Source: Roridomyces roridus
Taxonomy: Eukaryota; Basidiomycota; Agaricomycetes; Agaricales; Mycenaceae
DNA length: 64,000 nucleotides
Assembly (NCBI GenBank): GCA_029378245.1
Contig: JARKIF010000006.1
Coordinates: 1,674,001-1,738,000 of the forward strand
Reading direction: 5' to 3'
Positions 22,128 through 34,950 of the stretch are shown here, piece by piece. Position 1 is the stretch's first letter, and every line of letters starts with the position of its first letter. Position numbers and translations under genes: made by a program. The notes below the pieces were generated by a model that ran no database searches, was not told where the DNA came from, and saw only the letters and a list, made by a program, of their open reading frames with translations.

Positions 22128-23575
22128 ATGGCGCCGAAACAAGTTACCTCTCCGCGTCCTTTGCGAGTGTCGATCGTCGGTGCAGGTCTCGGCGGACTGA
22201 CCGCTGCCATCGCACTGCGAAAGTGCGGCCACAACGTCCAGGTACTTCTATTCAGCCAGTCGCACCATATTTGTTGAATTCCTCCCCAGGTCTTTGAATC
22301 TTCTGAGAGGAACACAGAATTTGGGGCTGGCATCACCCTACCAGCCAACGCTTTGCGCATTCTGCACCAACTGGGCTTTCACACAACGAACTTGCAGAGC
22401 GTGGAATTGGATGGGGTACATCTTCGAGTTCCAGACGGTCAAGTCTGACTGTACTCCAGGTGGTCAGGCTCGATGCTCAAGCTGGATCCGGAACGTCGAA
22501 TTCGCCGGGTGTTCACAGCGACGAGAACAGTGAACGTTTCCGAGTAGGTCTCGCTCACGCCTGCATATTCTTGGGCTAACACCGAGCAAGTATATCTCTT
22601 GTCATCGCAATGATCTTCGAAACGAGCTCGAGCGTTTGGCGACTGCCGAAGAAGGTCAAGGCACACCGGCACAGCTCCACCTGGGCAGCAAAGTTGTGGC
22701 CTGTGATCCGGAGTCTGGAAGTATCACTCTAGTCGATGGCGAGACCGTTGCGGCGGATCTCATCGTTGGCGCTGACGGAATTCATGTGCGCACCTTCCTA
22801 TGTTGTCCCTCTCGAAGCTGAACTGGTTCTAAAGTCCACGATGCGGAGCAGCATTGTGGGGCAGGTTGTGCAGCCTCTTCCCTCTGGATTATCATGTTTC
22901 CGCTTCTTCCTTGATGCCTCAGGCATCAAAGACATACCTGATCTTGGGTGGTACACAGACAAAGCCCAAATGCATGCCATCGATTGGCTCGTCACAGAGT
23001 CACAACCATTCCGACGGATCTTCACGTACCCGGTGCGAAATGGGACTCTGATAAACTTCATCGGGTTTTTCGCAGATGAGGACCATGGCCTGGTAGACTG
23101 GGTCCCGGCTGCAACTCGGCAGGACGTTCTCGACAAATATCACGATGCGCATCCCAAGTTCCTCCGTCTAATGGAACTACCTCTCGTCTCAGCAATCTCG
23201 AAGTGGAAGCTCCGCACGGTGCCGATACTAGGAACCTGGATCCGAGGCCACGCCGCGCTGCTCGGCGATTCCGCACACGCCACTCTGCCGTTCATGGGCC
23301 AAGGTAAGCGCTTCCAGGATGCCTACTTACCCCATCTAAATTCACAAATGTCAGGCTTAGCAGTGGCGATAGAGGATGCTGGTGTATTGGGCACATTGCT
23401 TCCCCTTGGAACAACGAAAGACGAAGTCCCCGTGCGCCTCGCAGCGTACGAGAGGCTGAGGAACGGGTTTAATCATTTCCATTACATTTCGGCAATTGTT
23501 TTAAGCCTACAAGAAGATCATCAGACGAATGGCCTTCTGCGATACTTACGATGGGATCGTCTCAAGGCGAGTTGA
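22128..23575 (+). CDS. Class A FAD-dependent monooxygenase (salicylate-hydroxylase-like)
   Basis: Predicted NAD(P)H- and FAD-dependent hydroxylase of aromatic compounds, about 402 residues. Exons: 22128-22241, 22290-22415, 22460-22543, 22591-22785, 22835-23303 and 23355-23575; phases all agree. Motifs: VGAGLGGLTAAIALRKCG binds the ADP part of FAD, VGADGIH is the DG motif, and LLGDSAHATLPFMGQG is the GD motif. YISCHRNDLRNEL matches the usual HR-x-DL stretch. The second intron as called is only 44 bp and carries in-frame coding-like sequence, so that junction is less certain. It diverges from the PKS and probably tailors its product; the hydroxylation site cannot be predicted. Confidence 0.88.
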
Positions 23576-24130
23576 TATAATGAGCAACAGACGCCGGGGA
23601 CGCGTCGAGGGCGCGTCTGAACAGAATGGAGTGCCAACCGCTGCCCCAGCGGCAGAACATCTGGAAACGAGACTAGGGAGCGGCTCTGCCTTCTCGGTTC
23701 ACATATGTTTCCTCAATCAGTCTTGAGGAACCCAAGAGCATCGTCGCGTGCACGATATTACTCCGCACGTACTTAATTTAATCTACGGTCCGTCTCACAG
23801 GCGCCCAAAGGACGTCAATTTACCGCATCTCCTCCGAGAAGTCGGGTCAGCGAGGAGATTGTATCAAAGGCGCCTGTTCCGCGGCTTCTTAGACGTCGCT
23901 GGCGAGACTGGATTCCGGAGGTGTGCTAGCTAATGGCACTAGGCTCGTAGCAGATGAACGAGAACGACGAGATGAATGATGAAAGTCGATTTCATGCCAG
24001 GAGCAGCAACCGGCGTCTTCAATCGCGCGGGCGCCCTCGGAAATGAGGTTAGTATTTAAACCGCCTACGAATTTTCATGCGAGTTCCAGCTGTGGGCGAC
24101 GTAGATTCCCTTCGAAAAAAACACCAAAAT
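23576..24130. other. Intergenic region
   Basis: About 550 bp between the monooxygenase and the sulfotransferase-like gene. No gene or repeat was recognised. Confidence 0.5.
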
Positions 24131-24991
24131 ATGAAAGACGCCAGCATCGACGGACACGCGTATCAACGCGTCGTGCCCATGCAAGTTTTATCTCTGGGCA
24201 TGCCGAAAACTGGAACAACCTGTCAGTAGAACCATCCCCCTTTTATCGGTTGAAGAGCTCACAGAGTGTTCCCAGCAATGCACGCAGCGTTGCAGATCTT
24301 GGGCTACAACGATTGCTATCACTTTCGCCAGACCGAGCAGAATGCACAAGAGTTCGAGATGTGGACGAAAGCGCTCGCTGCCAAGTACGAGGGGAAAGGC
24401 AAATTTGAGCGCGCGGAATTGGACAAGCTGCTCGGTCGTTGCATGGCAGTCGCGGGCGCTCCGTGCAGCTTTTTTGGACCAGAGCTCATGGACGCGTACC
24501 CCGCGGCCAAGGTCATTTTCGTGGAACGCGACGTGGAGCGATGGTTTGATTCCTTCAGCATCATCATTGAAGACATCTTCGATCCCCTAAATCGTGTCAC
24601 CGCTTTCCTTGACCCGTCCTCGACGGGTCGAAAGATGGGATTCCTGAAAAAGTGGATGCTACACCGGTTTCACGCAACGACCCTGCGGGAGGCACGGGCA
24701 GCGGCCAGGGATGCATACCGCGCATATTATGAAGAGATCAGGAGTGTGACTCCGAAGGAAAGGCTGCTGGAGTATAAACTTGGGAGTGGCTGGGAGCCGC
24801 TCTGCAAATTCCTAGGCAAGGATGTCCCGGATGTTCCATTCCCGAGAGTCAACGAGGGCGCTGCGTTTAAAGAAAGGGTAGAACTTGCGAAAAGGAAGGG
24901 CATCCAGCGAGCTCAGCAAAATGTGGCAGGCGGGATTTTGATTGGGCTGGGGATAGCTGTCGGGTTGTATTCATGGTGGAATCGTGTCTAG
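24131..24991 (+). CDS. Fungal sulfotransferase-like P-loop protein
   Basis: Protein of about 268 residues in two exons (24131-24221 and 24276-24991). The splice joins GMPKTGTT to a Ser and MHAALQILGY, restoring the PKTGTTS loop that binds the 5'-phosphosulfate of PAPS in this superfamily. KVIFVERDVERWFDSF around residue 130 corresponds to the 3'-phosphate-binding region, and the family resembles the fungal Sulfotransfer_4 group. The last 20 residues (GGILIGLGIAVGLYSWW) form a likely membrane anchor. It lies between the FAD monooxygenase and the MFS exporter, so it may modify the polyketide. Activity is unproven: many members of this fungal family have no known substrate. Confidence 0.8.
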
Positions 24992-25275
24992 GCCGTATTT
25001 CGAGTTCGACAAATTTAAATAACGCAGCACGTTCCTTTTTCCTGTGACGTTCCTCGTCAAAAAGACAAGTTCAGCAAATCCATCAGTGGCGGTGTCGTCG
25101 GTGTGGTCCAGCTAGTCCTTGTGTACATAGGTTTAGGAGGGCTGCTGCTTCCTGCCGCCGCATCCACGTAATAGCCGCCCCCGTCTGCTGGGTCCGACCC
25201 CGCCCCTCCAACGGATCCACCGATAAGTACACCAATGCTGGTCTATTTTAAACAGACACCCCATTCCGAATATAT

Positions 25276-28035
25276 ATGACCATGGTCCTTTCTCAATCCT
25301 TTCGCCATTCCCAACAATTCGAATCAGACGCGGCTAACCTCCGCAATACAACTGACTCCCATATCTGGAAGCCTTCTGGCTGCAGCTGGCGACATCGTTT
25401 ACCTCACGGGATCGCCGTACTAAGTACCCGCCGCTCAGCCGCCGGAGTTATACCTCGGATTTCTAGTCCACCCGTTCGAGGCCTTCTCGCTACCACCACG
25501 TCCATGTCCACGCCTCCAACCCAATACGAGGCGGAAAAAACCATCCAGCAAACCCCCGGCAGCGCTGAGCCGAGCATCCAACTGACCGACCAGACCAATC
25601 TGTTGCCCTTTAGACGACTCCTCCCCATTTTACTCGGCCTCGGGCTTTGCGTCGTCGTTTCGTCGTTGGACTCTGTGATCGTCTCCACCGCACTGCCCAA
25701 GATCTCAGCTGTATTTAAAGCGGGTTCTGTCATCTCCTGGGTCCCCTCCGCGTGTCTCTTGACCTCGACGTGCTTTCAGCCACTTTATGGTCGGTTTTCC
25801 GACATATTTGGCCGAAAGAGCGCCCTCTGCCTCGCCATGTCTCTGTTCATGGTTGGGAATCTGATCGCCGGATTCTCCAAGACAATCGTGCAGCTGATTG
25901 TCTTCAGAGGGTACGAATTCGAACGATTCACAATATTGGGATTGAGTCTCAATTTTGGTAGACTTGCCGGCGCGGGAGGGGGTGGCCTCCTCAGTATGAT
26001 GCAAATCGTTGTATCGGACCTTGTCAGCCTTCGCGAAAGGTGAGTATGGCATATGTACTCTCTTGACCTGTGTGACAAAAAATGCAGAGGGAAATATCAA
26101 GGCATTATCGGAGGAGGTATGTATCTGGTCCTCCGCGTAGGCCATACCTGAGTCCCGCTCAAGTCGTGGCCGTCGGCAACGCGATTGGTCCAGTCATCGG
26201 CGGCGCTCTCTCCCAGAACGTCGGCTGGCATGTGCGTCCTCATGAAATTCCTACACGTGGGGTTTTTACCTGTTCTTAGTGGTGTGTTTGGGTCACCGTT
26301 CCCGTCTCAGTCGTCGCCACCTGCATCGTTGTTTTCTTTCTCCCTCTGAAGCCCGTGCAAGGAGAAATTCGGAGGTGGGGGGCGCGTGCTTTTTTCCCCT
26401 CGAAAGACGCTGCTCACCCAGGCACAGTAAACTTCTCGCCGTGGACTACCTCGGGGCATTGTTGACCCTGGGCGCGTGTGCACTATTAATGTTGCCCCTT
26501 ATATGGGTACGCCCTCCTTTCTTTCTACTGATAGTGTTTGAGCCGTTCCGCAGGGTGGTGTAATCTTTCCATGGAAATCCCCCATCGTCCTTGGGCCGTT
26601 GATCTCCAGCTTCGCAGTCTTTGCGCTCTTCTGTCTGTGGGAATGGAGAGGGGCCAGGCTTCCTATCGTCCCTAGTAAGTCACTATTCTTCCATTCCAGA
26701 ATCGCAGAAGCCAATTCAAGACCGCGGTGTATATTTTCAACCTCTCGACCGTGTCGGGTGTGTTTGTAGGTCAGTACTGTGTCCTCTCGCATGGCTCTCT
26801 GTTCAATGATTTCCAGCCATGTTCGTCAAGTATGTCTGCGTCTCCATTCTCTATGAGATTTACATAACACAACAACCGCAGCGGCTTTGTATTCTTCTCC
26901 ACCCTGTACTATCTCCCGCAATTCTTCCAAGTCAGCCTTGGCTACGATCCTCTTCATGCTGGTACAAATTTCGCCCATGTTTATTTTTTCACACGACTCT
27001 GAATTATTCCAGGTGTGTTCCTTGTACCGCTACTAGTTACGCAGATCATTGCGAGTTGGGGGGCGGTGTGTATCTCCGTGTTCATATCTTGCCACATTTC
27101 TTATTTTATGAAGGGTATGTTGGTGAGCCATACTGGGCACTTCAGAGTTAGCTTCTTTTCGTTTCATGAATCATACTAACACCGACTAGACTATCATACA
27201 TGTTGGATTCGGTGTTTGGTCCACCGCGTGCGGTTGTATATCCACCATCCGGCCGGGAACTCCGAAGGGCGTTTTGGTGGTCTACATGATACTTGCGGGG
27301 ATTGGAGCTGGTCAGACAATGCGTGAGTTAAACTATTTAGACGCTTCAAGCTTCAGGTGAGATATCGATGTTGACTTTGAACAGAAACGACGACGATCGC
27401 CGTCCAAGCGAGCGTTGCACGACGCGACATGTCAGTCGTAACAGTCATGCGGAATGTGTGCATCCATACTTCCCGCTGTTCAAGTCTAATGCTCGAGTTA
27501 GTTTTTGCGCCTATTAGGTGGCACCCTCTCCCTCTCCGTCGCTTCCACGCTAGTCAACAACAGCCTTCGCTCCGCCATGGACAATCTCTCCCTCTCTTCG
27601 TCCCTCATCAAGCAAATCATCGACGACCCCGCGCTCCTCCACAATCCCACCAGCGTCGGGCTCTCCCCCGCCGACGGCACGCATATCCTTTACCACGGGT
27701 ACACCGAGGGCTTCAGCTCGCTCTTCATCATGAACGCGGCCTTGACAGCATTCGCGACGTGTGTGAGCGTGCTGTTTATCAAACATAAGGATCTGTCGAG
27801 AGGCGATGAGGAGGCGCTAAGGCAGAGGGCGATCCGGGAGGAGGTTGAGAGAAAAACGAAGAAGCAGCAAAATCAGGGGAAGACTGGGACTTTAGCGCCC
27901 GTTAGGGTATCGGAGGACTCGGGGAAGGGTCAGCCTCCGGAGGTTCGGGATCTAGAGAGCGGGATTGCGGTGGCTAGGGAGGAAGAAGGGCTGGAGATGG
28001 CTGAGCTCAGGAAGAAGGAGGTTGAGCATGTGTAG
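25276..28035 (+). CDS. MFS multidrug/metabolite exporter (14-TM DHA2 type)
   Basis: Multi-exon membrane transporter, probably exporting a small molecule by proton antiport. Signature pieces in order: ILLGLGLCVVVSSLDSVIVSTALPKI (TM1), SWVPSACLLTSTCFQPLYGRFSDIFGRK (TM2 and motif A), a spliced RGLAGAGGGGLLSM (motif C-like), KLLAVDYLGALLTLG, FSTLYYLPQFFQVSLGYDPLHAG, QTTTIAVQASVARRDMSVVTVMRN and LLGGTLSLSVASTLVNNSL. About eleven introns are needed. The true start may be the internal ATG at 25,504, because the 76 residues before it look non-conserved. One junction near 26,680 does not join in phase with the obvious GTAAGT donor; an upstream GTCCCT donor would. Its place beside the PKS, monooxygenase and sulfotransferase suggests product efflux. 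Confidence 0.85.
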
Positions 28036-28154
28036 TGTTTTCCTGCTTTCTTCCATAATTAGTGGATCGGCTGTACAAACCGAGTTTGGGTTGTTTTTGG
28101 ACGATACACGCAGCGAGACCTAAGAAGTATAACCTAACGATACAATGTATAGAG

Positions 28155-29761
<1,607 letters not shown>

Positions 29762-30337
29762 AGTGTAGGAACCGCCGCACCGCGAGGTGGGTCTGAACAG
29801 AGGAGGGAACGCCGTCCGGGTATGTGGTGGTCGAGTCCGAGTCCGTTTTACCGCGGTTGTGACACATTTCCGTTTATCCGGGTGTCAACCCGAATTAGTC
29901 AATTATCCACCAGCCCATTTAGTCCGCGGAGTCTCTGGCAGTCCTGAAACACTGTTGGAAGGGCCTGTCAGCAATTCTGGCGCAAACCCATCAAGTACCC
30001 ATAATTTCTCGAGAGTGGATCGCCGACTGCATTTCAACAGCAATGTCCAAAATCGAACCTCGAGGGCGTCGAGCGGGAGCGATGAACCAGAAGGAGGTTG
30101 AAATAGTTCACGGTTGAAAGATGGCACGTACGTCACAGCCGGTTCGCCGCCAAGTTTCCCAAGTCAATGAAACTTCTCCGCAATTTGGGACGCGGCACAG
30201 AAGCCGGAAGGAGCTCGCCGTCGATAGGAGAGGGTCACAAGGGCGTCCTCCCAAAATTGAAGAAAGCATATTGAGCCGAAGTTCTCGCGTTGACGCGTGT
30301 TCAAGTGGCCTTTCCTCTGCACCACCACCACACCACC
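29762..30337. other. Divergent promoter between the OYE and PhyH-like genes
   Basis: A 576-bp region without a gene. It contains the inverted repeat CGGGTGTCAACCCG (29,879-29,892), a CGG-N8-CCG arrangement. Confidence 0.5.
29879..29892. promoter_or_regulatory. CGG-N8-CCG inverted repeat
   Basis: CGGGT and ACCCG are separated by GTCA. Facing CGG/CCG triplets with a fixed spacer are typical sites for Zn(II)2Cys6 regulators. It is 118 bp from the OYE start and 446 bp from the PhyH-like start. Confidence 0.35.
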
Positions 30338-31345
30338 ATGGCTCCCGAGAGCGTCCTCACACCCGAGCAGAAAGCTCACTTCCTAACCCACGGTTTCGTG
30401 AAGGTGCCCAGCTGCTTCTCCCGCGAGACCTCGGGAGCATTCACCTCGAACCTATGGACCCGCCTCGGCATGTCCCCCACCGACAAATCGACTTGGACGG
30501 CCGAGCGCACCAACATGCCCTCCCACACCTCCGTCCCCATCTCCGAGTTCGCACCCAAAGCGTGGAGCGCAATCTGCGAACTCGTCGGCGGCGAAGATCG
30601 TATAACTGAGGGCACCAAGAAGTGGAACGACAGCTTCATCGTCAATCTGGGCAAAGACGGTCAAGGTCCAGCTGCACCGAGGGACCTAGAGAATTGGCAC
30701 GTCGACGGCGACTTCTTCGTTCACTTTCTCGACTCGCCCGAACAAGCACTGCTCGTCATCCCGATCTTCAGCGATATCGGTCCAGGCGGCGGGGGTACTG
30801 CGATCTGCACCGATGGCATTAGAGCCGTCGCAAAGCATCTGGTGCGTTCCTTCTTCTTCGGAAGCCCCTGCTGATGAACGAATTTACCTAGTTCAACAAC
30901 CCGAATGGTGTGACTCCCTGGATGCACCCGCGCGGTACACCCGAGTCGACGGGCAGCGACCGGCTCGATTTCTATAAAGCCATCGTCAAGAACCCGGAAC
31001 TGGCCTCCGACGCCAGTTTTCACGAGATGACGGGCGAGATCGGCGATGTGTACTTGCTACAACCCGCTCATGGTCCACTCCGCTACCAAGAACGTCACCC
31101 GCGTCCCTCGGGTGATCACCAATCCACCTGTATCTCTCAAGGCGCCGTTCCGCCTTTCAGGGGGAGGCGAGTATAGTCTTGTGGAGCAGAAGACGCTGCG
31201 CGAGTTGGGCTTCCCGGGGGGATTGGACGGGTGGCAGATCCAAGGAGGAAGAGAGGCAGTGATACCGAGGAGAATCAAGATTCAAGAGGAGATGAAGGCG
31301 AGAGAGCGTGACAGATTGGCAAGGGAGGCAACTGTGGGTGCTTGA
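30338..31345 (+). CDS. Phytanoyl-CoA dioxygenase-like Fe(II)/2-oxoglutarate oxygenase, frameshifted
   Basis: Predicted non-haem iron oxygenase of about 318 residues, in two exons (30338-30841 and 30892-31345). The HxD iron ligands lie in NWHVDGDFF near residue 130. The distal His lies in PLMVHSATKN and the 2-oxoglutarate Arg in RVITNPP. Between GEIGDVYLL and PLMVHSA the reading frame changes by one base near 31,058-31,063: CTACAACCCGCTC has one A more than a continuous frame requires, and without it the coding length is an exact number of codons. A GT-AG intron here would delete the iron-binding motif. Either this is a sequencing or assembly indel, or the copy is a recent pseudogene. The start is in a CACCATGG context. 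It is divergent from the OYE gene. Confidence 0.8.
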
Positions 31346-31677
31346 TGGATGGACATTTCGTAAATTTGTGGAAATTGGCACCAAGAAACGCGTCTTTCAT
31401 TCTGCTTTTTCCATGGCTAGGACTTGAAGCGCGACAGGGAAGGGTAGCGTGTGCGAGTGAGACAGGGCCGCATCTGGCAACTTCCCGGAGGTCTTTCACT
31501 TGGAGTCGTAGCAGACCGTAGACCTGGGCTGGCCCGTGTTACGTTGAAGAGGGCGGCTCGGTGCCGCGCGCCCGCAATGACGAAACGATATGGAGAAAGA
31601 CAAGAATCAGATTTGAATCAGATCATCGGTGATCCGTTTGCACCGCTCTTCCTCTCCTTCCACGTCTCCCGCACCGG

Positions 31678-34600
31678 ATGGATCGACCTCCAGAGCGTGA
31701 GCCCGGCGTCACTGGCCCACAAATTCATCTCGACTCCCCCGCCACGCCAACCAAGGATTCGGTGCTGCCCGAGGAAAGGTCCGTTCTGCTGCGGAGCGGC
31801 TCCTGGGAAGCGATGACCAACTCACACCAGATTCGTCCACGCGCTACGAGCATGCGTTACAGAGCTACTCCAAGAGAATAACAACCAAATGAACAAGTGA
31901 GTTCCATTATAGATCTGTCTTTCATTGATTTGATTCCCGCTCATGTAATTTCTATTAGACTGCATGCTGCTGTCGAGGATCTCAAACCAAAGAAGTCCTC
32001 CACAGACACGAAGACCGCATTCTGGAACACGTACAAGACTATTTCGGACGAATTCGACAAGGATTACCAGCAGAAATATAGCACGGATCTTGATACAACA
32101 TTGATTTTCGTAGGTTCCACAATTAGCCGCTGACTTCAGTCATTCAGAATTCATTCAGGCTGGTCTTTTTTCTGCAGTAACCTCTGCTTTCATTATCCAG
32201 ATTCAGCCAGAGATCCAGGCAACTCCTGGCACACCAGCCACAGATACAGGAATTCTACTCGGATTGCCATCAACAGTTCTAGTTGCCCAGTGCCTGTTAT
32301 TTGTTAGCCTCAGCGCCACTCTACTGGCTGCACTCCTAGCTGTTCTGGGAAAGCAGTGGCTCATGTATTATTCCTCTGCCGGCGAGCGAGGAACAATTGA
32401 AGCCCGTGGTCTCGAGCGACAGCGCAAATTTGATGGTCTTCGCAGATGGAAATTGGACACAATCATGCAACTCTTCCCACTAATGCTCCAATTTGCATTA
32501 TTGGTATTTGCTGTGGGACTCTCTGTCTATCTCTGGACAGTCCACCATGCCCTGTCAATTGTGGTTTTATCCTTTACTGGAGTTGGAATTGCAGCCTACT
32601 CTGCATTTTTCATATCTGCAGTCATCTCCCCGGATTCTCCCTTCCAAAGTCCTCTGGCTCCCATTCTGCTCCATGTCTGTATGACTGCCCTGAGGATTTT
32701 CAGGGCTGTAGCCTCAGTTCAGACCTATCAGCTTCTGTGGTTAGCTATCCAGGACAGGTTGATTGGTTCAATTCAATCATTCAAAAACTTGTGGACACAG
32801 AAACCTATCATGTCCTATCTCCTGCCCACATCCAGTCCCAGCATACCAGACACATCATCTAGCACATTCTCTCTCCCTGGTGATTTGCCCACCACATCCC
32901 CAGAGGTACATGCAGTATCATGGATGCTGGAAACCACTACAGATCCCAAAATCCTCTCAATCTGTGCAGAAATTGCTGTGGGCCTCCAATGGCCAGCCAA
33001 TGTAAAAAATCTTCCATTTCTCATGGGCAGACTACGGAGCAATTTCTTGGAATGCCTGGATTATCATATATTTGGTTCACGTTACATTGTCAGTAATGTC
33101 AAAGAAGGCATGTCTGACTTTGCTGTTCACTTGGGCAAGCTTATTGCACTTTGCGTGCTACCAGTTCAACTCTGGAGGAACCTGATCATTGGGTCAAACT
33201 TCGGGTCTCCTTGCAATTTCCAGGGACTCTGGAGTTACAAAATGTGCTGAGCATCATCTCAGGGTCAACTCAAGGCCTATGTTTCAACTCAAATATATCT
33301 GCTACAAGATGGATGCTGCATATTCTTCCATCTATGAAGGATCCACACCTGGCTCTCACAAAATTCCTCAAGGCAATTCACACAGATATACACAACATTG
33401 ACAGCCAACTCTTTGCTGATTACTTGTTTTGCCTGAATTCCTTCCTTTCTGAAGGCAACCCAAGGAAGGAGGATATAATCAGGGTCAATAAGAGGTGGGA
33501 TTTCTCATTATCTGCATTTTTCAACATCTAATTCCTTCTAAAGTGAATTTCAAACCCTCTTGATGGTTCAACTTTTCAAAAATCTCATCACCAGAATGAA
33601 CAAAGGAAACATTCGAATTGTGACTATCAAAAGAGTGGTTGAGACCACTGTGCGGCTGGCAGCTCAAGATTTGAAGAAGACGAACTACATCGAAAATTCC
33701 GATGACATTGAAGTCCTGTTCGAATTTTGCAGATTGCTCTCCTGCCGGCCGGATGATTTACCTGAATCTTTGAACATCATCTATCCAACACTCAGTCTTA
33801 CCAGGCTATATTTTGATCCCCGAGAAGAGGACTCTATCAAGTTCCACCAGATTGGTTGGATATATGAAGCTCTAGATTACATTCCGCACTCTGTGCGTGC
33901 ACAAGCAGACGAAGGATATTTTTATTCCGCAGTGATGGACATCCTTTACACCATCCTCTGTTTCCGAGGTGGTTTGGATACCAAGCCCCCAGTCACATCA
34001 CTGCAAATACTTTTATTTGCATGGATCACTGTTGAGGAGCCCTCATACAGGGATGCCAGCCTGATATTCACATTCATGACCAGTGCAAGTCAGAAAGCTT
34101 GGTTTGAAGACGAAGATGTTCACATCATAATGCAGGACCTGAAGGTCTGGCATCTGCTCAGTCAAATGGCTATGAGATGGCCAGATTTCTTCGCTCTGAA
34201 ATACATCAGGATCGGACAAAATTTAGTGGACATACCCAGCTGGCATTCACTCTTTCAACAAGAACTCTTTGCATGGATTACCATTTTTTGTATGGCACCC
34301 AATCTGTGGATGTACGAAACACTCGCGCTTGAATTTATTTCGGTCCTGCGGGGTGCATGGCAGATCCAGGACCAAGACTGGTCTCAATTAACTCGACAAC
34401 ACCAGAATCCACGAACCTTGGCTTCCGAGTTGCTTTCACAGATTTGGGAATCGTTCAACCTCGCCGCTACTACGAGCATGAATAATCTGCAAGAACTCGC
34501 CAAATCATCGATCTGGGCGGCCATGGCCCCGTCCCTGCTGAACCCATTAACGGAAGACGAACTGGCATCATCAAACATCGCCCTCGGAACCACCATTCTC

Positions 34601-34825
34601 CATGTCAGCGACAAGGTGTTGCAAATGGCGGCGTTGAATGGAGGTTTGAAAAAGCTCGCCATGGTTCTCAGAGATCTGGGGAAGAAAATCCAAACAGCTC
34701 CGGTGCCCGCAGTCAAATGCGGAGATCCTCAGGCTGCCCAGGGTCCCTATTGGGAGCATGTCTGGCACAACTTTCAGAATAGATTTAAAGCCCTAGAACC
34801 TGGACAAGGAGTATGTATCATGTAA
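31678..34825 (+). CDS. DUF6535 membrane protein, copy 1 (CpG-depleted and frameshifted)
   Basis: Agaricomycete family of unknown function with four predicted membrane segments after a conserved head. Exons: 31678-31778, 31831-31896, 31959-32109, 32159 to about 33492, and about 33540-34825. Conserved blocks: LKPKKSSTDTKTAFWNTYK, YQQKYSTDLDTTLIF, AGLFSAVTSAFIIQIQP, LLAALLAVLGKQWLMYYSS and RGLERQRKFDGLRRW. The paralogue at 57.4-59.8 kb shows the same exon plan and guides the reading. Near 33,150 (GCACTTTGCG) the frame shifts by one base relative to the paralogue. From about 32,450 to 33,590 the sequence is nearly devoid of CpG, unlike either flank. The last 420 residues are open. Either a decaying copy or an indel error is possible. 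Confidence 0.8.
32447..33590. other. CpG-depleted segment inside DUF6535 copy 1
   Basis: Reading 32,461-33,540 by eye finds about five CG dinucleotides in 1,080 bp, while TG and CA are abundant. The preceding stretch to 32,446 and the following part of the same gene have ordinary CpG. The paralogue at 58.1-59.2 kb carries several CG per 60 bases. The pattern fits past cytosine methylation and deamination limited to this block. Confidence 0.75.
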
Positions 34826-34950
34826 ACTAATCGTTGAAATTTTCACCATTATTCGATCTAACTCAGTGCATTGACTGAATCGAAGATGAATCGCAGAACT
34901 CTTCCAATCCATCACGATTGCAACTCCTCGATCTAACGAATGCAAGAAAA

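Noticed and set aside
31021..31110. A GT-AG intron explaining the PhyH frame change
   Set aside because: A phase-compatible intron exists on paper (GTGTAC to CCAAG), but it would delete the conserved iron-binding HSA region, so a one-base indel is more likely.
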